Source of the DNA: Rhodocollybia butyracea | Lineage: Eukaryota > Basidiomycota > Agaricomycetes > Agaricales > Omphalotaceae | NCBI GenBank assembly: GCA_015501585.1 | Contig: JADNRY010000675.1 | Span: 1 to 31,910 of the forward strand | DNA length: 31,910 nucleotides | Direction of reading: 5' to 3' | Part shown: positions 11,501 through 21,625 of the stretch, piece after piece | How positions within the stretch are numbered: position 1 is the first letter of the stretch | Layout: each line of letters opens with the position of its first letter | Notes under the pieces: generated by a model | The model's input: the letters and a program-made list of their open reading frames with translations, nothing else | The model's database searches: none | What the model was told of the DNA's origin: nothing | Program-made: the position numbers and the translations under genes

Positions 11501-12771
11501 CTATACATGGAATGATGATCATCTCGTGGCTCCGGGGAGTTCCATCCTCGTTCACAAACGTTCAGGTTGAAATTCGAGAGCATCGGTGCCGTAGGTGCCT
11601 GTTGAACAATTGATTGACCTGTGGGTGGTAAATAATAATATCCGAAGAGATGAAATGGGCTATAAGACTCAAATATCTAACAAAAAATCGTAATATCATT
11701 TAGCAAAAAGCGGTCTAGTAGTGTCAGGAGAGCTACATTACTCGCACATCTCTGGTACTGTAACAGGAAAATTGAACTTGAGCCAAAGGATGGACTCTAG
11801 TGGCGCACTGGGTCGACTCAAATCATCCAGGCTACTTAGCTTGGGCTGAGCTGAGTTAGCCTGAGCAAGTTGGCCTACACCAAAAGAAGTCTTCCTCTAA
11901 AATTCAATGGCACCTCGGAAAAAATCTTAAGCTCTGCATGGACGGCCCAGTAGCTCCTGTGGTACAAGTCCCAGAATTACTACAAACGGTAAAGACATGT
12001 ACACGTCGATCTGGGAGATGATCGAGAATAGTTGGCGCACATCCATTGACAACAGATTGATGGACTGTCTCCAGGCTTACCTTAGACAGGGAGTCGACTG
12101 GGATGAGAAGCTAAGTTCCCGCACAACAGTCTAGTAGTAGTGGGACGTCACCAAAGATGTGGATGTAGAGTTCGTGCAATAACTGAGAGTCAAGTCACTC
12201 AGCAGGAATATAGACAAGTCACACCCATAAGAGGAGCGCCCATTAACATCGTTGCTGCTGGAGTAGAGGCAATCTTTGAAATTTTCGGTGGGAGGTTTTC
12301 TAGTCTCGAGAACTACTATGAGTACATGGTCGTAACGCTGGCTTCGTCATTCTTTATATGAAGTAAGTAATATGGCCTGGGCACAGCCACTAGACTATCC
12401 AGGCCAAAAGTGTATCTAGAATATCAAAGCTAGTAAACTCGAGATGAAGGTTTGTCTTCCTCAACATTATTGCACCAAACTTGAATGCAGTCGGCATCGG
12501 CATGTCATGCCGTCACTTATTGCCATCCAGTCAATGTCCTTCCGTGATATCTGCCATCAATCGGCATTAGCGGCGCCCCTCATACCAAAGGACTGAAACC
12601 GTCTTCACTTACCTTGTCTTCAAAGAGCAGCATTTCCGGCTAAATAACTTTGCGTATCTATTTTTTTTCTACAGTACCACGAACACTTCGGTATAGTACC
12701 AGTGATCAAAATCAAAAATGAATCCTGCCCTTAGCTTCCCGAGCCTTGTCCCGAGCGCACCAAACAAGATC
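8578..12771. other. 4.2 kb region without a recognisable gene
   Basis: No confident gene is found. A Ser/Pro-rich minus-strand frame (9114-9317, MAQPGTPSFSPGLSIAFPSP) is uncertain. A minus-strand frame at 9957-10364 has no recognised domain. Minus-strand pieces between 10400 and 11050 have plausible splice signals (for example DSDMVDFLGRRNKYKFPSSY before a GT donor near 10863), but no family emerges. On the plus strand 11061-11150 reads as a charged helix-like stretch (listed separately). From 11340 to 12771 I see only short frames and no RNA gene. Confidence 0.35.
11061..11256 (+). pseudogene. Possible 3' end of an unidentified gene
   Basis: The plus strand reads TDATQALGNTVKQSSKALQL followed by MKDVKDVSQA. 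A GTAAGC donor follows at 11152, and an acceptor CAG near 11218-11220 continues ICDMITETEQY to a TAG. The helix-forming, charged composition and matching splice signals suggest a real or recently dead last pair of exons. No upstream exon could be joined with confidence, and the protein is not recognised. Overlapping open frames on the other strand make the reading uncertain. Confidence 0.25.
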
Positions 12772-12774
12772 AAT

Positions 12775-13203
12775 CACTGCGCCAGCGTCAAATAATACCG
12801 GGCGAAATTTTTTCCGAAATTATTGCTGTAATTACTTACCTTTTTCGGTAAAAATTTCGGTCGAAAAACGTTTTCTTTTTCGTGCGAAAAATGAATTAAA
12901 AAACAAACAAAATTTCGCCTGTAAATCTTTGATAATTTCGGCTGAAAAATGTACTGTAATTGATTATCTTTTTCGATCCGAATTTCGCCGGTAATCTCTT
13001 ATCTATTTCGTCCGAAAAAGATAATGAAATTGCTTATCTATTTCGCTCGTGATTAATTAAAAATTTCGCTCGAAATTTTTACAAGGTAATAACTGGACAA
13101 TGATTGGACAGGAACTGGCCAAGAACTGGCCAAGAACTGGGTAGTTCGGTCATGTGACAAATCACTTGTCTTTTGAACGCGATATACGGGCTCATACGGG
13201 ATA
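12775..13203 (+). repeat. Left inverted arm of fold-back element
   Basis: The first 300 bases are built of short palindromic blocks such as TTTCGGTCGAAA, TTTCGTGCGAAA, TTTCGTCCGAAA and TTTCGCTCGAAA. These are followed by three tandem copies of AACTGGCCAAG-like units near 13110-13140. Arrays of short subterminal repeats are where CACTA transposases bind in well-studied elements; that role here is inference. Confidence 0.8.
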
Positions 13204-13517
13204 GAATTCCTTCCTTCCTTCCTTCCTATATAGCCGTGCAGTCTCCGGACATGAATTACCACAATCAAAGGTCCATACCTCGATCCTCTCGTACTTCTAC
13301 TTGTCTTTCCAACTAGTTCTTATAAACTCTCGTTCTTATAAACTCTCGCTTTCGCTTGCCTAGAAGAAAACACCACCTGGTATCTCATAAAGGACTTGGA
13401 GAAACTGAGAGAAGTGCTGAAGATCGAGAAGTGGCATGTTTTCGGAAGATCGTGGGTTCGTCAATAAATGTTTGCTCGAGATTCATATTTTCGCTAAGCA
13501 GAGCTGCGGCTATATAG
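13204..13517. other. Loop of the fold-back element
   Basis: A 314-bp unique spacer between the arms. It holds a TTCC microsatellite (13209-13227), a TATATAG box-like site just after it, and a 16-bp tandem duplication TTCTTATAAACTCTCG (13317-13332 and 13333-13348). There is no open frame of useful length. It could carry a short transcript start, but nothing proves this. Confidence 0.6.
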
Positions 13518-13958
13518 TATCCCGTATGAGTTCGTATGTCGCGTTCAAAGACAGATGAAGTTTAGCGGATACACGTCACATGACCGAACTACCCAGTTCT
13601 TGGCCAGTTCTTGGCCAGTTCCTGTCCAATCATTGTCCAGTTATTACCTTGTAAAAATTTCGAGCGAAATTTTTAATTAATCACGAGCGAAATAGATAAG
13701 CAATTTCATTATCTTTTTCGGACGAAATAGATAAGAGATTACCGGCGAAATTCGGATCGAAAAAGATAATCAATTACAATACATTTTTCAGCCGAAATTA
13801 TCAAAGATTTACAGGCGAAATTTTGTTTGTTTTTCAATTCATTTTTCGCACGAAAAAGAAAACGTTTTTCGACCGAAATTTTTACCGAAAAAGGTAAGTA
13901 ATTACAGCAATAATTTCGGAAAAAATTTCGCCCGGTATTATTTGACGCTGGCGCAGTG
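13518..13958 (-). repeat. Right inverted arm of fold-back element
   Basis: Reverse complement of the left arm, including the palindromic TTTCG..CGAAA blocks and the AACTGGCCAAG-like triple unit near 13590-13620. It differs from the left arm by a substituted patch next to GTCACATGAC (around 13550-13575) and by scattered single bases. Confidence 0.8.
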
Positions 13959-14117
13959 AATATGGTTTCTTGTTCGCATCGGGACTACGCGCTCCTGAAT
14001 ATCTCCACTTTTGGTGGTTTTTCCAGTGCCCGATGCCAAACTTCCCTGAATGCCTCTATTCCCGCTGCGTCGATTCCATAATATCACCTAGTAGAGGAGC
14101 ACCAGTCCCAAGCATGG

Positions 14118-14125
14118 TATATATA
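14118..14125 (+). promoter_or_regulatory. TATA-like box upstream of the UbiA-family gene
   Basis: GTATATATAATTC lies about 35-40 bases before the chosen ATG at 14158, a workable distance for a short-leader fungal promoter. The fold-back element ends only 160 bp further upstream. Confidence 0.35.
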
Positions 14126-14157
14126 ATTCAACTCATTTTTGGGACCCCACAGATACG

Positions 14158-15135
14158 ATGTATTTGATCAGAGCCCCTTTCTATGCTCTCGCTCACGAGC
14201 TTGATCTCTTTCTCGGATTCTCTTGGAGAGACTGGTCCGCTACCCTCATCCCAGGTTCCATAGTCTCCGTCGGCGCAATGAGGACTCTCCCGTGCTCATC
14301 GAAGATATTCCGGAGCTACCTTTTTCTCATCCTGTGGCTTACGCTCTACATCTATTGGTTTAATCTGTCGAACCAGATCACAGGCGTCGAGGAGGATCGT
14401 ATCAACAAACCTGACCGTCCCATACCTGCTCGGAAAGTTACGATCGTCGGGGCAAAATTGCGATGGGCCTTTGCACTGATGGCGTTCCTTTCTATTACAG
14501 TATACGAGCCCGCCCTTTGGCCAGAGACGGTCTGCTGGGTTCTTATGGTTGCATTGCTTTGTGGAACCCCCCTTGGGAAACACTGGTTTTTCAAAAACTT
14601 TGTTGCGATGACTATCAGCACATGGGCCCTCCTCGGCGCTTCTTGGAAGGCCATCGCACCTCTTACCACACGTGCAGAGCATTTTAACCTCGCTATATCA
14701 TGTTGGGCGGGCTTGTTGATTTCAATATCAGATCTGCGAGACATAAGAGGCGATGCAGCAATTGGTCGAAGAACCTTGCCCCTTGTTGTTGGCACTTCAG
14801 AATTCAGATGGATGAATACACTGTTCTTTATACCCATATCTTTAATGGTACTTTGGGGAAGTGGGATACTGTCCATCGCTCCAGTTTCCCTCGTAGCGGT
14901 CCACACTTTTCTAGGCTACCGTGTCATGCAAGACAAAGGTTCATACTATGACCACAAGACATACATGGTATGTTTGGTACATCGTACTTTCGGTCCCTTG
15001 AACTGATTCAAAGCTTCAAAAAACCAGGTTCTTACTTACACCTTCTGTCTGGTCTTGGCTACTACTGCACTCGAAGGTTTGGATTGGAACGGAAACGTTA
15101 CTCTGGGGGTTGAGTGGCTCTTGGGTACCTTATAA
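14158..15135 (+). CDS. UbiA-family membrane prenyltransferase or terpene cyclase
   Basis: Two exons, 14158-14967 and 15028-15135, give 305 residues in phase. The protein is rich in hydrophobic spans. The first conserved loop reads NLSNQITGVEEDRINKPDRP (residues 69-88) and the second SDLRDIRGDAAIGRRTLPLV (191-210). These sit where the UbiA superfamily has its two Asp-rich, magnesium-diphosphate-binding loops. The first loop departs from the usual NDxxDxxxD, with N-Q and E-E-D in place of part of it. This is reminiscent of fungal UbiA-type terpene cyclases such as the fumagillin sesquiterpene cyclase, which use farnesyl diphosphate; the assignment between cyclase and transferase is inference. 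The C-terminal exon reads VLTYTFCLVLATTALEGLDW and ends WLLGTL. A DNA transposon sits just upstream and may affect expression. The P450 copies lie to the left. Confidence 0.82.
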
Positions 15136-16344
15136 CTTTTCTTATGAATAACCAATTCTCTTGATTTCTGTAAGTAGATCGTCAACATAGAGCGCTGTAG
15201 TCACATTAGTTTTGTTCAATTTTCGTTGCGCCGCGCGCGGGAGTGGTTACTGAGTGATACGGTGATGTCTCACCTAAAATACATCTTGACCATTGGACGT
15301 TGTTTTAAGGAAGGGACATTTTGATTCAGACCTGTCTGGTGCACATCAGAGTCAAACCCAAGTCAAACCGAGTCTTACACTCCCATATTTCCTTCTAGTA
15401 AGTACCTGCTAGGCAATGATTTCAGCATATGTTTCCTTTTTGAAGGTATGTCTTCAATTGACGTTTGTGGTTACTATTGGTAGATTTAGCGATGTAGGAC
15501 ACTGTACCTACGTTCGTGAAGTATGACAACCACGGCTAACTCTTTGGTGGAAAACACCGACTACTGCGCGATGGTGAAGGGAGTCGCAGCTCCCGGGCTC
15601 CTTTACGATCCAACGCGGACCGCTGTAATAGTGCTATGGGGGCCGAAATTGTTTCGTCACGGTTGTACACAGCGTGGGGCAGCTTATAATCGTAGACTTG
15701 CTGGCGCAGGTGAGAAGTCTTGTAAAAAATTGCCACCAAGGGATGGAGGTAACAATGCCAATCAGTTACCTAGTCATTATCATCAAAGAGAGTATAAGAG
15801 ACTCCAAGACGGAAAGTATAAAATCACAATTCGGAGTGCCTCCAAGTGAACTCCAAAGAGGGCGAGCAAAAAAGATCATGAATTGACTCGAACTAGTACC
15901 TGCTGCCTAGTCGTGAGTTGATATCACTTTCTCGCGCTGACATCTTTGACCGAGCTTCATCCTGCTTCATAAAAGTGCAGAAAAGTACAGGCTCAAGTCT
16001 ATGAATTGACAGATAATGACAACGAAATCGAAGGGGAACAACTCACAAGTCTCTTCTATCCTGTCCAACAGTTCAGCTGAACAGAACCGTTCAAAAAAGC
16101 TAAATAATCCAACACTCGGGTTGAATGTACCAACGAGCGTCGAAGAAAACAACACATCGATTATGAATCTAAGTTGAGTCCATCAGCTTGACGTCATTCC
16201 GTTCTTTAATGGGAAGCATCCACTGGCACTCAAGCTCGCAATGGAGATACTTATTCAACTCGGGTTTGTCTGAAACGCTTACTTACCTAGTACCGCTGTA
16301 CATAACTACAACTTTTACAATGTAAATGAGCGCCCATACAGGGC
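15136..16344. other. Intergenic, no gene recognised
   Basis: About 1.2 kb between the UbiA-family gene and the small secreted protein gene. A plus-strand frame at 15523-15849 and a minus-strand frame at 15967-16155 (ERFCSAELLDRIEET before a GTGAGT donor) have no recognised domain or partner exons. No RNA gene or repeat is seen. Confidence 0.4.
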
Positions 16345-16350
16345 TATAAA
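16345..16350 (+). promoter_or_regulatory. TATA box of small secreted protein gene
   Basis: TATAAA in GGGCTATAAAGACC lies 66 bases upstream of the ATG at 16416, a normal distance for a fungal core promoter. Confidence 0.5.
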
Positions 16351-16415
16351 GACCAGCTTCGCATCCACACGGCTATCTTTCTCCGCCAAATCCCCCATTT
16401 CTGTAAGTGAAAGCA

Positions 16416-16929
16416 ATGTTCTTCAAACTCAGGTGCGGTTACAAGCTTCTCTGAAATTTCTCGTTGCTCACACAATGGGAGAACTGCTTACAGTCTTCTT
16501 GGTTGCTTGCTTCCGTACGCAACAAGCCTCATCCTCAACACCCCGACGAGCGCAGTCGCGGGTGAGAGTATGGTCGTGAGCTGGGTTGCTGCCCCAGATG
16601 ACCCGTATGCATTTTTGCCTTGCCCATGCTTCACCTTGGAGCTCATATGCCGTTATATCGCAGCAACTTTGCTCTCCTGGTCAACAATGAAGGGTTCAGC
16701 TCTCCCGTTTTTTTGCCCGACGACGCGGATATCGACCCTCACGCTTCCACTGAAATCACCGTGAGTCTCGTAGACTTTCCTGCTAGGTATGTGCTCAGAT
16801 GACTCCCCCCGCTGATTAAATCGTTACCAACAATGTCAAAGGTCGGGCTACTTTTTGGAGGCTCGCAACACCACCGATCTGGGCATCATTTACGCCGAAT
16901 CAGCTCAATTTACGATGACTTCCCCTTGA
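16416..16929 (+). CDS. Small secreted protein with Ig-like fold signature
   Basis: Four exons, 16416-16432, 16494-16604, 16664-16786 and 16842-16929, give 112 residues with consistent phases. The N-terminus MFFKLSLLGCLLPYATS is a clean signal peptide. It is followed by LILNTPTSAVAGESMVVSWV, then FALLVNNEGFSSPVFLPDDA, TEITVSLVDFPA and YFLEARNTTDLGIIYAESAQ. This pattern of TPTSAVAGE..VVSW followed by paired beta-strand segments matches the single Ig-like domain seen in many basidiomycete secreted or GPI-anchored Ser/Thr-rich proteins. Here the Ser/Thr-rich tail and GPI signal are absent, so it would be freely secreted. Function is unknown. The first exon is only 17 bases long, and the start is set by the signal peptide and splice phase. 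Confidence 0.75.
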
Positions 16930-17089
16930 GTTTAACGCCAATCCCAAAGGAAGATGTTTTGTTTCTGTAACTTTAGTAACTTGAAGTAGCTTTGCAATGA
17001 CGAAAAAACAGCACCTTTCATGTACTTTCTAAAATCCTTGGCGGTATCATACACTACACCATATTACTACACCGTATACAGATACAAGC

Positions 17090-20000
17090 TCATAGACTCT
17101 TCAAAACTCCGCCAAGGGTCTCTATCATGGTCGTACGACTGATCTTCTGTTTCTTGCTAATGCCCGATCGTAATATAGACCCACTGGAGTCGTTGTCACA
17201 ATCCATGCCATTGACCTCCTCTTCGGCCTTCCGTTTGCCCAACAAATTTGCCTCATCCTCGAGTTTCTCAAACTCCTCCAGTGCTGACCCCTTCTTCCCT
17301 TTCGTTTTTGTCGCCTTCCAATGCAAATACGCGATGCTATGCCCTACACCGGATCCGTTGTATCCAGAGGTGCTGATCAAGCTGCTGTCTACGCGTCCGG
17401 AAACGTTGACGGGTGGAGAGGGGAACCAAAGAAGAGAACCAGTGGATGGGTCCCGAGTGAAGTGTTGGGCTTGAGAGGTAGATGAATATAAACAAAGTGC
17501 TCACAGTGGAATAACGTTAGATACTCACTAGTTTCCTTAGGTAATCTCGAAAGATCGTGCTGCGTCCCTTGTGCTGAGGCATGTACAGTCAAAGTTCGAT
17601 CTGGTTTCGACGGTTTTATAGGAGTTGATGCCAGGACTTGTGAAGTGTACTGATAGTATGGCGAATACGACTGTGCGTTGATGGATTGTTGAAATCCATT
17701 GACTTTGGAACCAGCAACGTCGGTAGAGCCAGACCAGTCGCCCTTTGTTGGCCCTGTTCCACTACCATCCTCTGCGAAACCGCCAGGCCCTCCTCCATTA
17801 AGAAGGGAACTCGCCCGTCTTTTCGGGTATACCGTCCTTTCGAAAGGATATACCAACTGCCTTGTAGATTTTGATAAGTTTGATGGTTGGTGATACTTAT
17901 CAGATATCGACGATACTTCCGGGGAGAGGCAAGAGTTCCAGTCCTTGATAGGAACAAAAGCAGGTTTGGTAGAAGCGCCAGGGAGGATTGAGTTTCCAGT
18001 TTGACCGCGCCGGAATGCCCTACAGCCCCTAGTATAACTATAACGCGAATTGCAGACGTATAGTGGCCATCCAGGATACCACCCCCTCTGTCCTTCAGCT
18101 AAAACCCCTCGAGGCCGGCCAAGGACATGGTCCCGAGTAGATTGGACAAAAATGGGCTCCAGGATGTCCGTTAGCGGATGGGAGGCAAACTGCGCTGTGG
18201 AAAACATCAACATCGAGTGAGGGGTTAAGAGAGGGAAGAAAAGACTTGCTACTCTTGAACACTTCGTTCTCCCAAAACACGCGCCTTGGCGAATGGAATG
18301 TTTCTTCAGGCCGGTAATACCAGGAAGCTGTAATCCCGAATTGACCTGGACTGTCTCCTTGCATCCGCCACACTTTCCAGACCTGAGCCACGATTGGCCG
18401 CCCTGCGCCTCCACCGCCTTGTGCGGTTGCATCGCTTCCATTGGCCAGATGCACCCAATCGCCCACGCGGATAGTCCACCCTTTGTACTCGACCTTATCG
18501 AGGAAGACTCGATCCTTCATAATGATATGCATTTGTTTGGTACCCGATACGACGATTGATTGATCCTCTACTCCGGATGTCGTCACATTCGAAGGTAGAT
18601 TAGTATCGAGCCTTCCGGGTGCAACACGGCGACTCGCAAAATTAGTCTCAGACGAATAAAGCGAGCCTAATCCCGCGTTGGGCCGTTCAGGAGGGTAGGG
18701 GGAAGTAAGCGCTTGATAGAGGCGCTGTCAAAACCAAGTTGGAGTTAAACCTGAAGAAAAATCGGATATCTCCCTTACCTGCAAGATCAATACCTTTGCA
18801 AACTCTTCTCTGGAACTCCCATAGGTGGATATTGGCTTACCAGAGGGGGCGGACTTGAAGGAGATATTGGTCTGCGTCGGTTCCCACCATCTGCGGCCTT
18901 TCTCGAACAAAAGCATCATGTCCTGGTCAAAAGAGATAGGATTGGGATAGGACTTGGACTTGATGCGGGCCTTACATAGATCGCTGAATTAGCTGAGTTT
19001 GTGCAAATGTTTCGCTGTAGCCTACCTCGATCGCTTTGAGGGAAATTGAGTTCTTCATACCCGTCGGTCCATCGAGCGTGTCTGGAATAACATCAAAGAC
19101 AATAGCGAGACGGTTTCCAATGGCATCCTTATGCCCTTTAACAGCATGAAATATTCCCGAATACAATTCCTATAAAAATCAGAAAAGATAAGAAAATCAT
19201 GAGTAGTGACTAACCGTATTTCCCTCCGTCAACCAACCTTGATCGCCAAAACCAGGCCATCGGGGAAGACTATCCTCCAAGTGATGCACAATAGTATCAC
19301 TGTCAACGTCCAGACTGTCCTTGACCTGGACTTCATCGTCCATTCCAGCGTTAAAACTTGCGTCTGTTTCGTGTTCGGTATCGGTATCGGCGTCACTTTT
19401 ATTCTCGTCCATGTCGATAGTCTCCAATACGCTCGATTGAGGGTTGAGTTCAGACTGAGACGGTTGCGGTGCCTGGAATATTTGTGGTTCGGCGCTCCTC
19501 GTTTGTCTCTGATCCTCTTCCCTCTTCAGCTGTAGCTTCGCCTCTTCCTCCAGCCTTTGCCTTTCCTCTTCTTTTTTCCTTTCTTCAGCTTCTACTTCGG
19601 GAAATGCCTTCTGTGCTGAGCCTAGCGGAGGCGAATGTGAGCGTGGCTGAGGTAGATCAGGGCGTCTTGCCCATTCAGTTTCAAGGAGCTTCTTTAACAC
19701 CGCTGCATCTTTGGATATCTGGCTATCTCGTTCATTATAAAACAGCGCATTCCAAAACACCAAGCTCAGGTCTGTATACACTTCCAGAGGATCTGTATAT
19801 TTATTTTCAGCAAGCGAGTCTCGGATTGGGCGTAAAGCCCGTGGATTAGGTATGATCTGGGTGTGGTTTTAGTGGCGTTCTTTGGAAGCATGAATTACTC
19901 GTACGTCGTAATACTCTTTCCAGTCAACTTTGTCCAAAAGAATTAAGAACATCCCACTCAGAACCCTTTTTCTTCCTCTTCCTGTGCCTATACCTGTGCC

Positions 20001-20116
20001 CCCGACTATTTCACCAGCTTTCCCTTGTCGGTTTGGAGGAACAGCGACAGCTGTGAGGATATTTTCGATAACAGAAGATATTGATGCCTTCTGAGAAGGG
20101 TTATGGCCATAGCGGG
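17090..20116 (-). CDS. rsc1: RSC1/RSC2-like bromodomain-BAH chromatin protein
   Basis: Exons on the minus strand: 19905-20116 (5' end open), 19215-19856, 19026-19169, 18779-18970, 18253-18724, 17529-18194, 17090-17469; all phases agree, giving at least 901 residues. The order is bromodomain 1 (DKVDWKEYYDIIPNPRALRP, then FWNALFYNERDSQI), an acidic Lys/Glu-rich linker, bromodomain 2 (FDVIPD..SISLKAIEARIKSKSY, LFEKGRRWW, RLYQAL), a BAH domain (IRVGDWVHLANG, AQVWKVWRM, WYYRPEETFHSPRRVFWENE) and the tail GWYPGWPLYVCNSRY typical of Rsc1/Rsc2. In yeast these are subunits of the RSC nucleosome remodeller that read acetylated histones. The C-terminus contains HSIAYLHWKATK and basic stretches. The true start is not found: the frame continues from 20116 into a likely exon ending at 20154, but no in-frame ATG is visible before a stop. 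Confidence 0.85.
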
Positions 20117-20154
20117 CTTAGGATAAATAAATGCGATGGAAGGAAGCAGTTACA

Positions 20155-20494
20155 GGTAGAGGTTTCGCGTGTACGACTGCTGGAAACGCGAAAATGTTCG
20201 AACGCGACGAGAGGAAGAGGAGAAAAAGCAAGCGTGCTATCTTATCTTAGATAAGCCACATAGCTATATTTGATCTAGTTTGAACTTTTTGTGGGCCGAA
20301 GAACTCCGTATCTTGGGTCTGGAGGGTTTGCAGCTTATATTTGGCTGGTAAGACATATATAAGGGAAGATGAAAGTACAATATGTAACACGAAGAAAAAC
20401 AACCATCGTTACAGTCATGGAAGTACGTTGGTCAATAAATATACGTATGGAAAAGGTCCCGGCATCCAAGCTGCAAGAGACAGACGCACATGGT
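20155..20494. other. Spacer between RSC-like gene start and Rab gene end
   Basis: It probably holds the first exon or 5' leader of the RSC-like gene (minus strand) and the 3' end of the Rab transcript. The minus strand has a TATAAG-like box near 20335 and an open, ATG-less stretch from about 20154 to 20240. No other gene is seen. Confidence 0.35.
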
Positions 20495-21625
20495 CTAACA
20501 GCACTTGCTACCCTGGTTTGCGTTAGCATCCACACTAGGTCCAACGCTGATGCTGGGTCCAGGGTCGACGACATCTTTCGTCGATGACTCAAGCGATTTG
20601 CTTGATACAATACGATAGATATCTGAAGATAGACCTTTGAGTATCCTTTATGTGAACATGGCCTTTTTCACGCACCTGTGAGGATGGTTTGGAAAGCGGA
20701 TTCTACATTCGAAGCGTCCAGCGCTGATGTCTCGATGAATGACAGACCGTTCTCAGCTAGGGTAAAGCGTTCATGAGACAAAGGTACAGATTTTCGTCAA
20801 ATGTTCAAAACGCACAAGAAAACGCCTTTGCCTCCTCCGTTGGTACGGCCCGTAGGTGTTTCAAATCACTCTTGTTTCCTACTAGCATGATAACAATGTT
20901 GGAATCGGCGTGATCCCGCAGTTCCTTCAGCCACCGAGTGACATTGACGTATGTTGCATGTTTGGCGATATCATACACCAATAAAGCACCAACAGCACCT
21001 CGGTAGTAGCTAAACAGCAATAGCTGTGTGAGCAAAGAGAACTCAAGAAAAGAAGATTCCAAAAACTGACGCAGATGTGATTGCACGATAACGCTCTTGA
21101 CCGGCTGATTCAAAACAACAAGAAGAGTCAGAAACAACGAGTAAGGAGAGAAACTTGAGGCTATGTGAGATGGTCCGACCGTTCGACCGTTTCGCCCGCC
21201 GAGCCAGGAAGAAAAAATAACGATGCTTACCTGTATCCCAGATTTGTGCTTTGACTGTCTTTCCATCGACATTAATTGACCTAGTGGCGAACTCAACACC
21301 AATGGTAGACTTTGACTCGAGATTGAACTCGTTGCGAGTGAATCGCGAAAGCACTGGGCGATATAAAGGAATTATGAGTTTGTTGGTCATGGAAGGACGA
21401 TGAAGTTAGATGTAAAGGGTGAACACATACAGTTTCTATGAGATTGAAGACAGATGAGCATTCATCGAACGAAGGGGAAAGCAAAAGACGTACGATTTTC
21501 CGACACCGGAATCTCCGATGAGAACCACCTAGTGTTTATAAAGAGAAATGAGTATAAAGAATGCCGGTAGCAAAATTTGTTATATTAACCTTGAAAAGAT
21601 AGTCGTAATTGCTGCCTTCAGTCAT
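20495..21625 (-). CDS. ypt3: Rab11/Ypt3-type small GTPase (8 exons)
   Basis: Exons on the minus strand: 21590-21625, 21494-21528, 21431-21435, 21231-21353, 21071-21104, 20816-21009, 20676-20756, 20495-20634, giving 215 residues. It starts [12 protein letters not shown] and contains the P-loop GDSGVGKS (17-24), switch I with STIGVEF, switch [22 protein letters not shown], the base-binding NKSD and ETSALD motifs, and a C-terminal GSKCC for double geranylgeranylation. [11 protein letters not shown] and YRAITSAYYRGA are Rab11-like. The family directs recycling-endosome and trans-Golgi traffic to growing cell tips. The third exon is only 5 bases (AAACT) and is needed to build KSNLLSRF in phase. 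Start and stop are both clear. It is co-directional with the RSC-like gene, but fungal genes are normally transcribed singly. Confidence 0.95.

Larger units (their letters stand above)
12775..13958. mobile_element. Fold-back, non-autonomous CACTG-ended DNA transposon
   Basis: The element is 1184 bp long. It opens with CACTGCGCCAGCGTCAAATA and closes with the reverse complement, flanked by AAT on both sides (12772-12774 and 13959-13961). CACT-type ends with a 3-bp target duplication are the signature of the CACTA/EnSpm (CMC) superfamily. The arms (12775-13203 and 13518-13958) are inverted copies with only a few differences that I can see by eye, apart from one small replaced patch near 13158-13175. 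The 314-bp loop encodes no transposase, so movement would need an enzyme supplied in trans. The near-identity of the arms suggests recent insertion or arm correction. It ends 200 bp upstream of the UbiA-family start codon. Confidence 0.85.

Noticed and set aside
12680..13960. CRISPR-like or satellite array because of repeated TTTCG blocks
   Set aside because: The blocks are mirrored in two inverted arms with a target-site duplication. This fits a DNA transposon and not a repeat-spacer array.
14352..14906. 184-codon open frame on the minus strand
   Set aside because: It lies opposite the UbiA-family exon, which has hydrophobic spans and both Asp-rich loops. The shadow has no such features.
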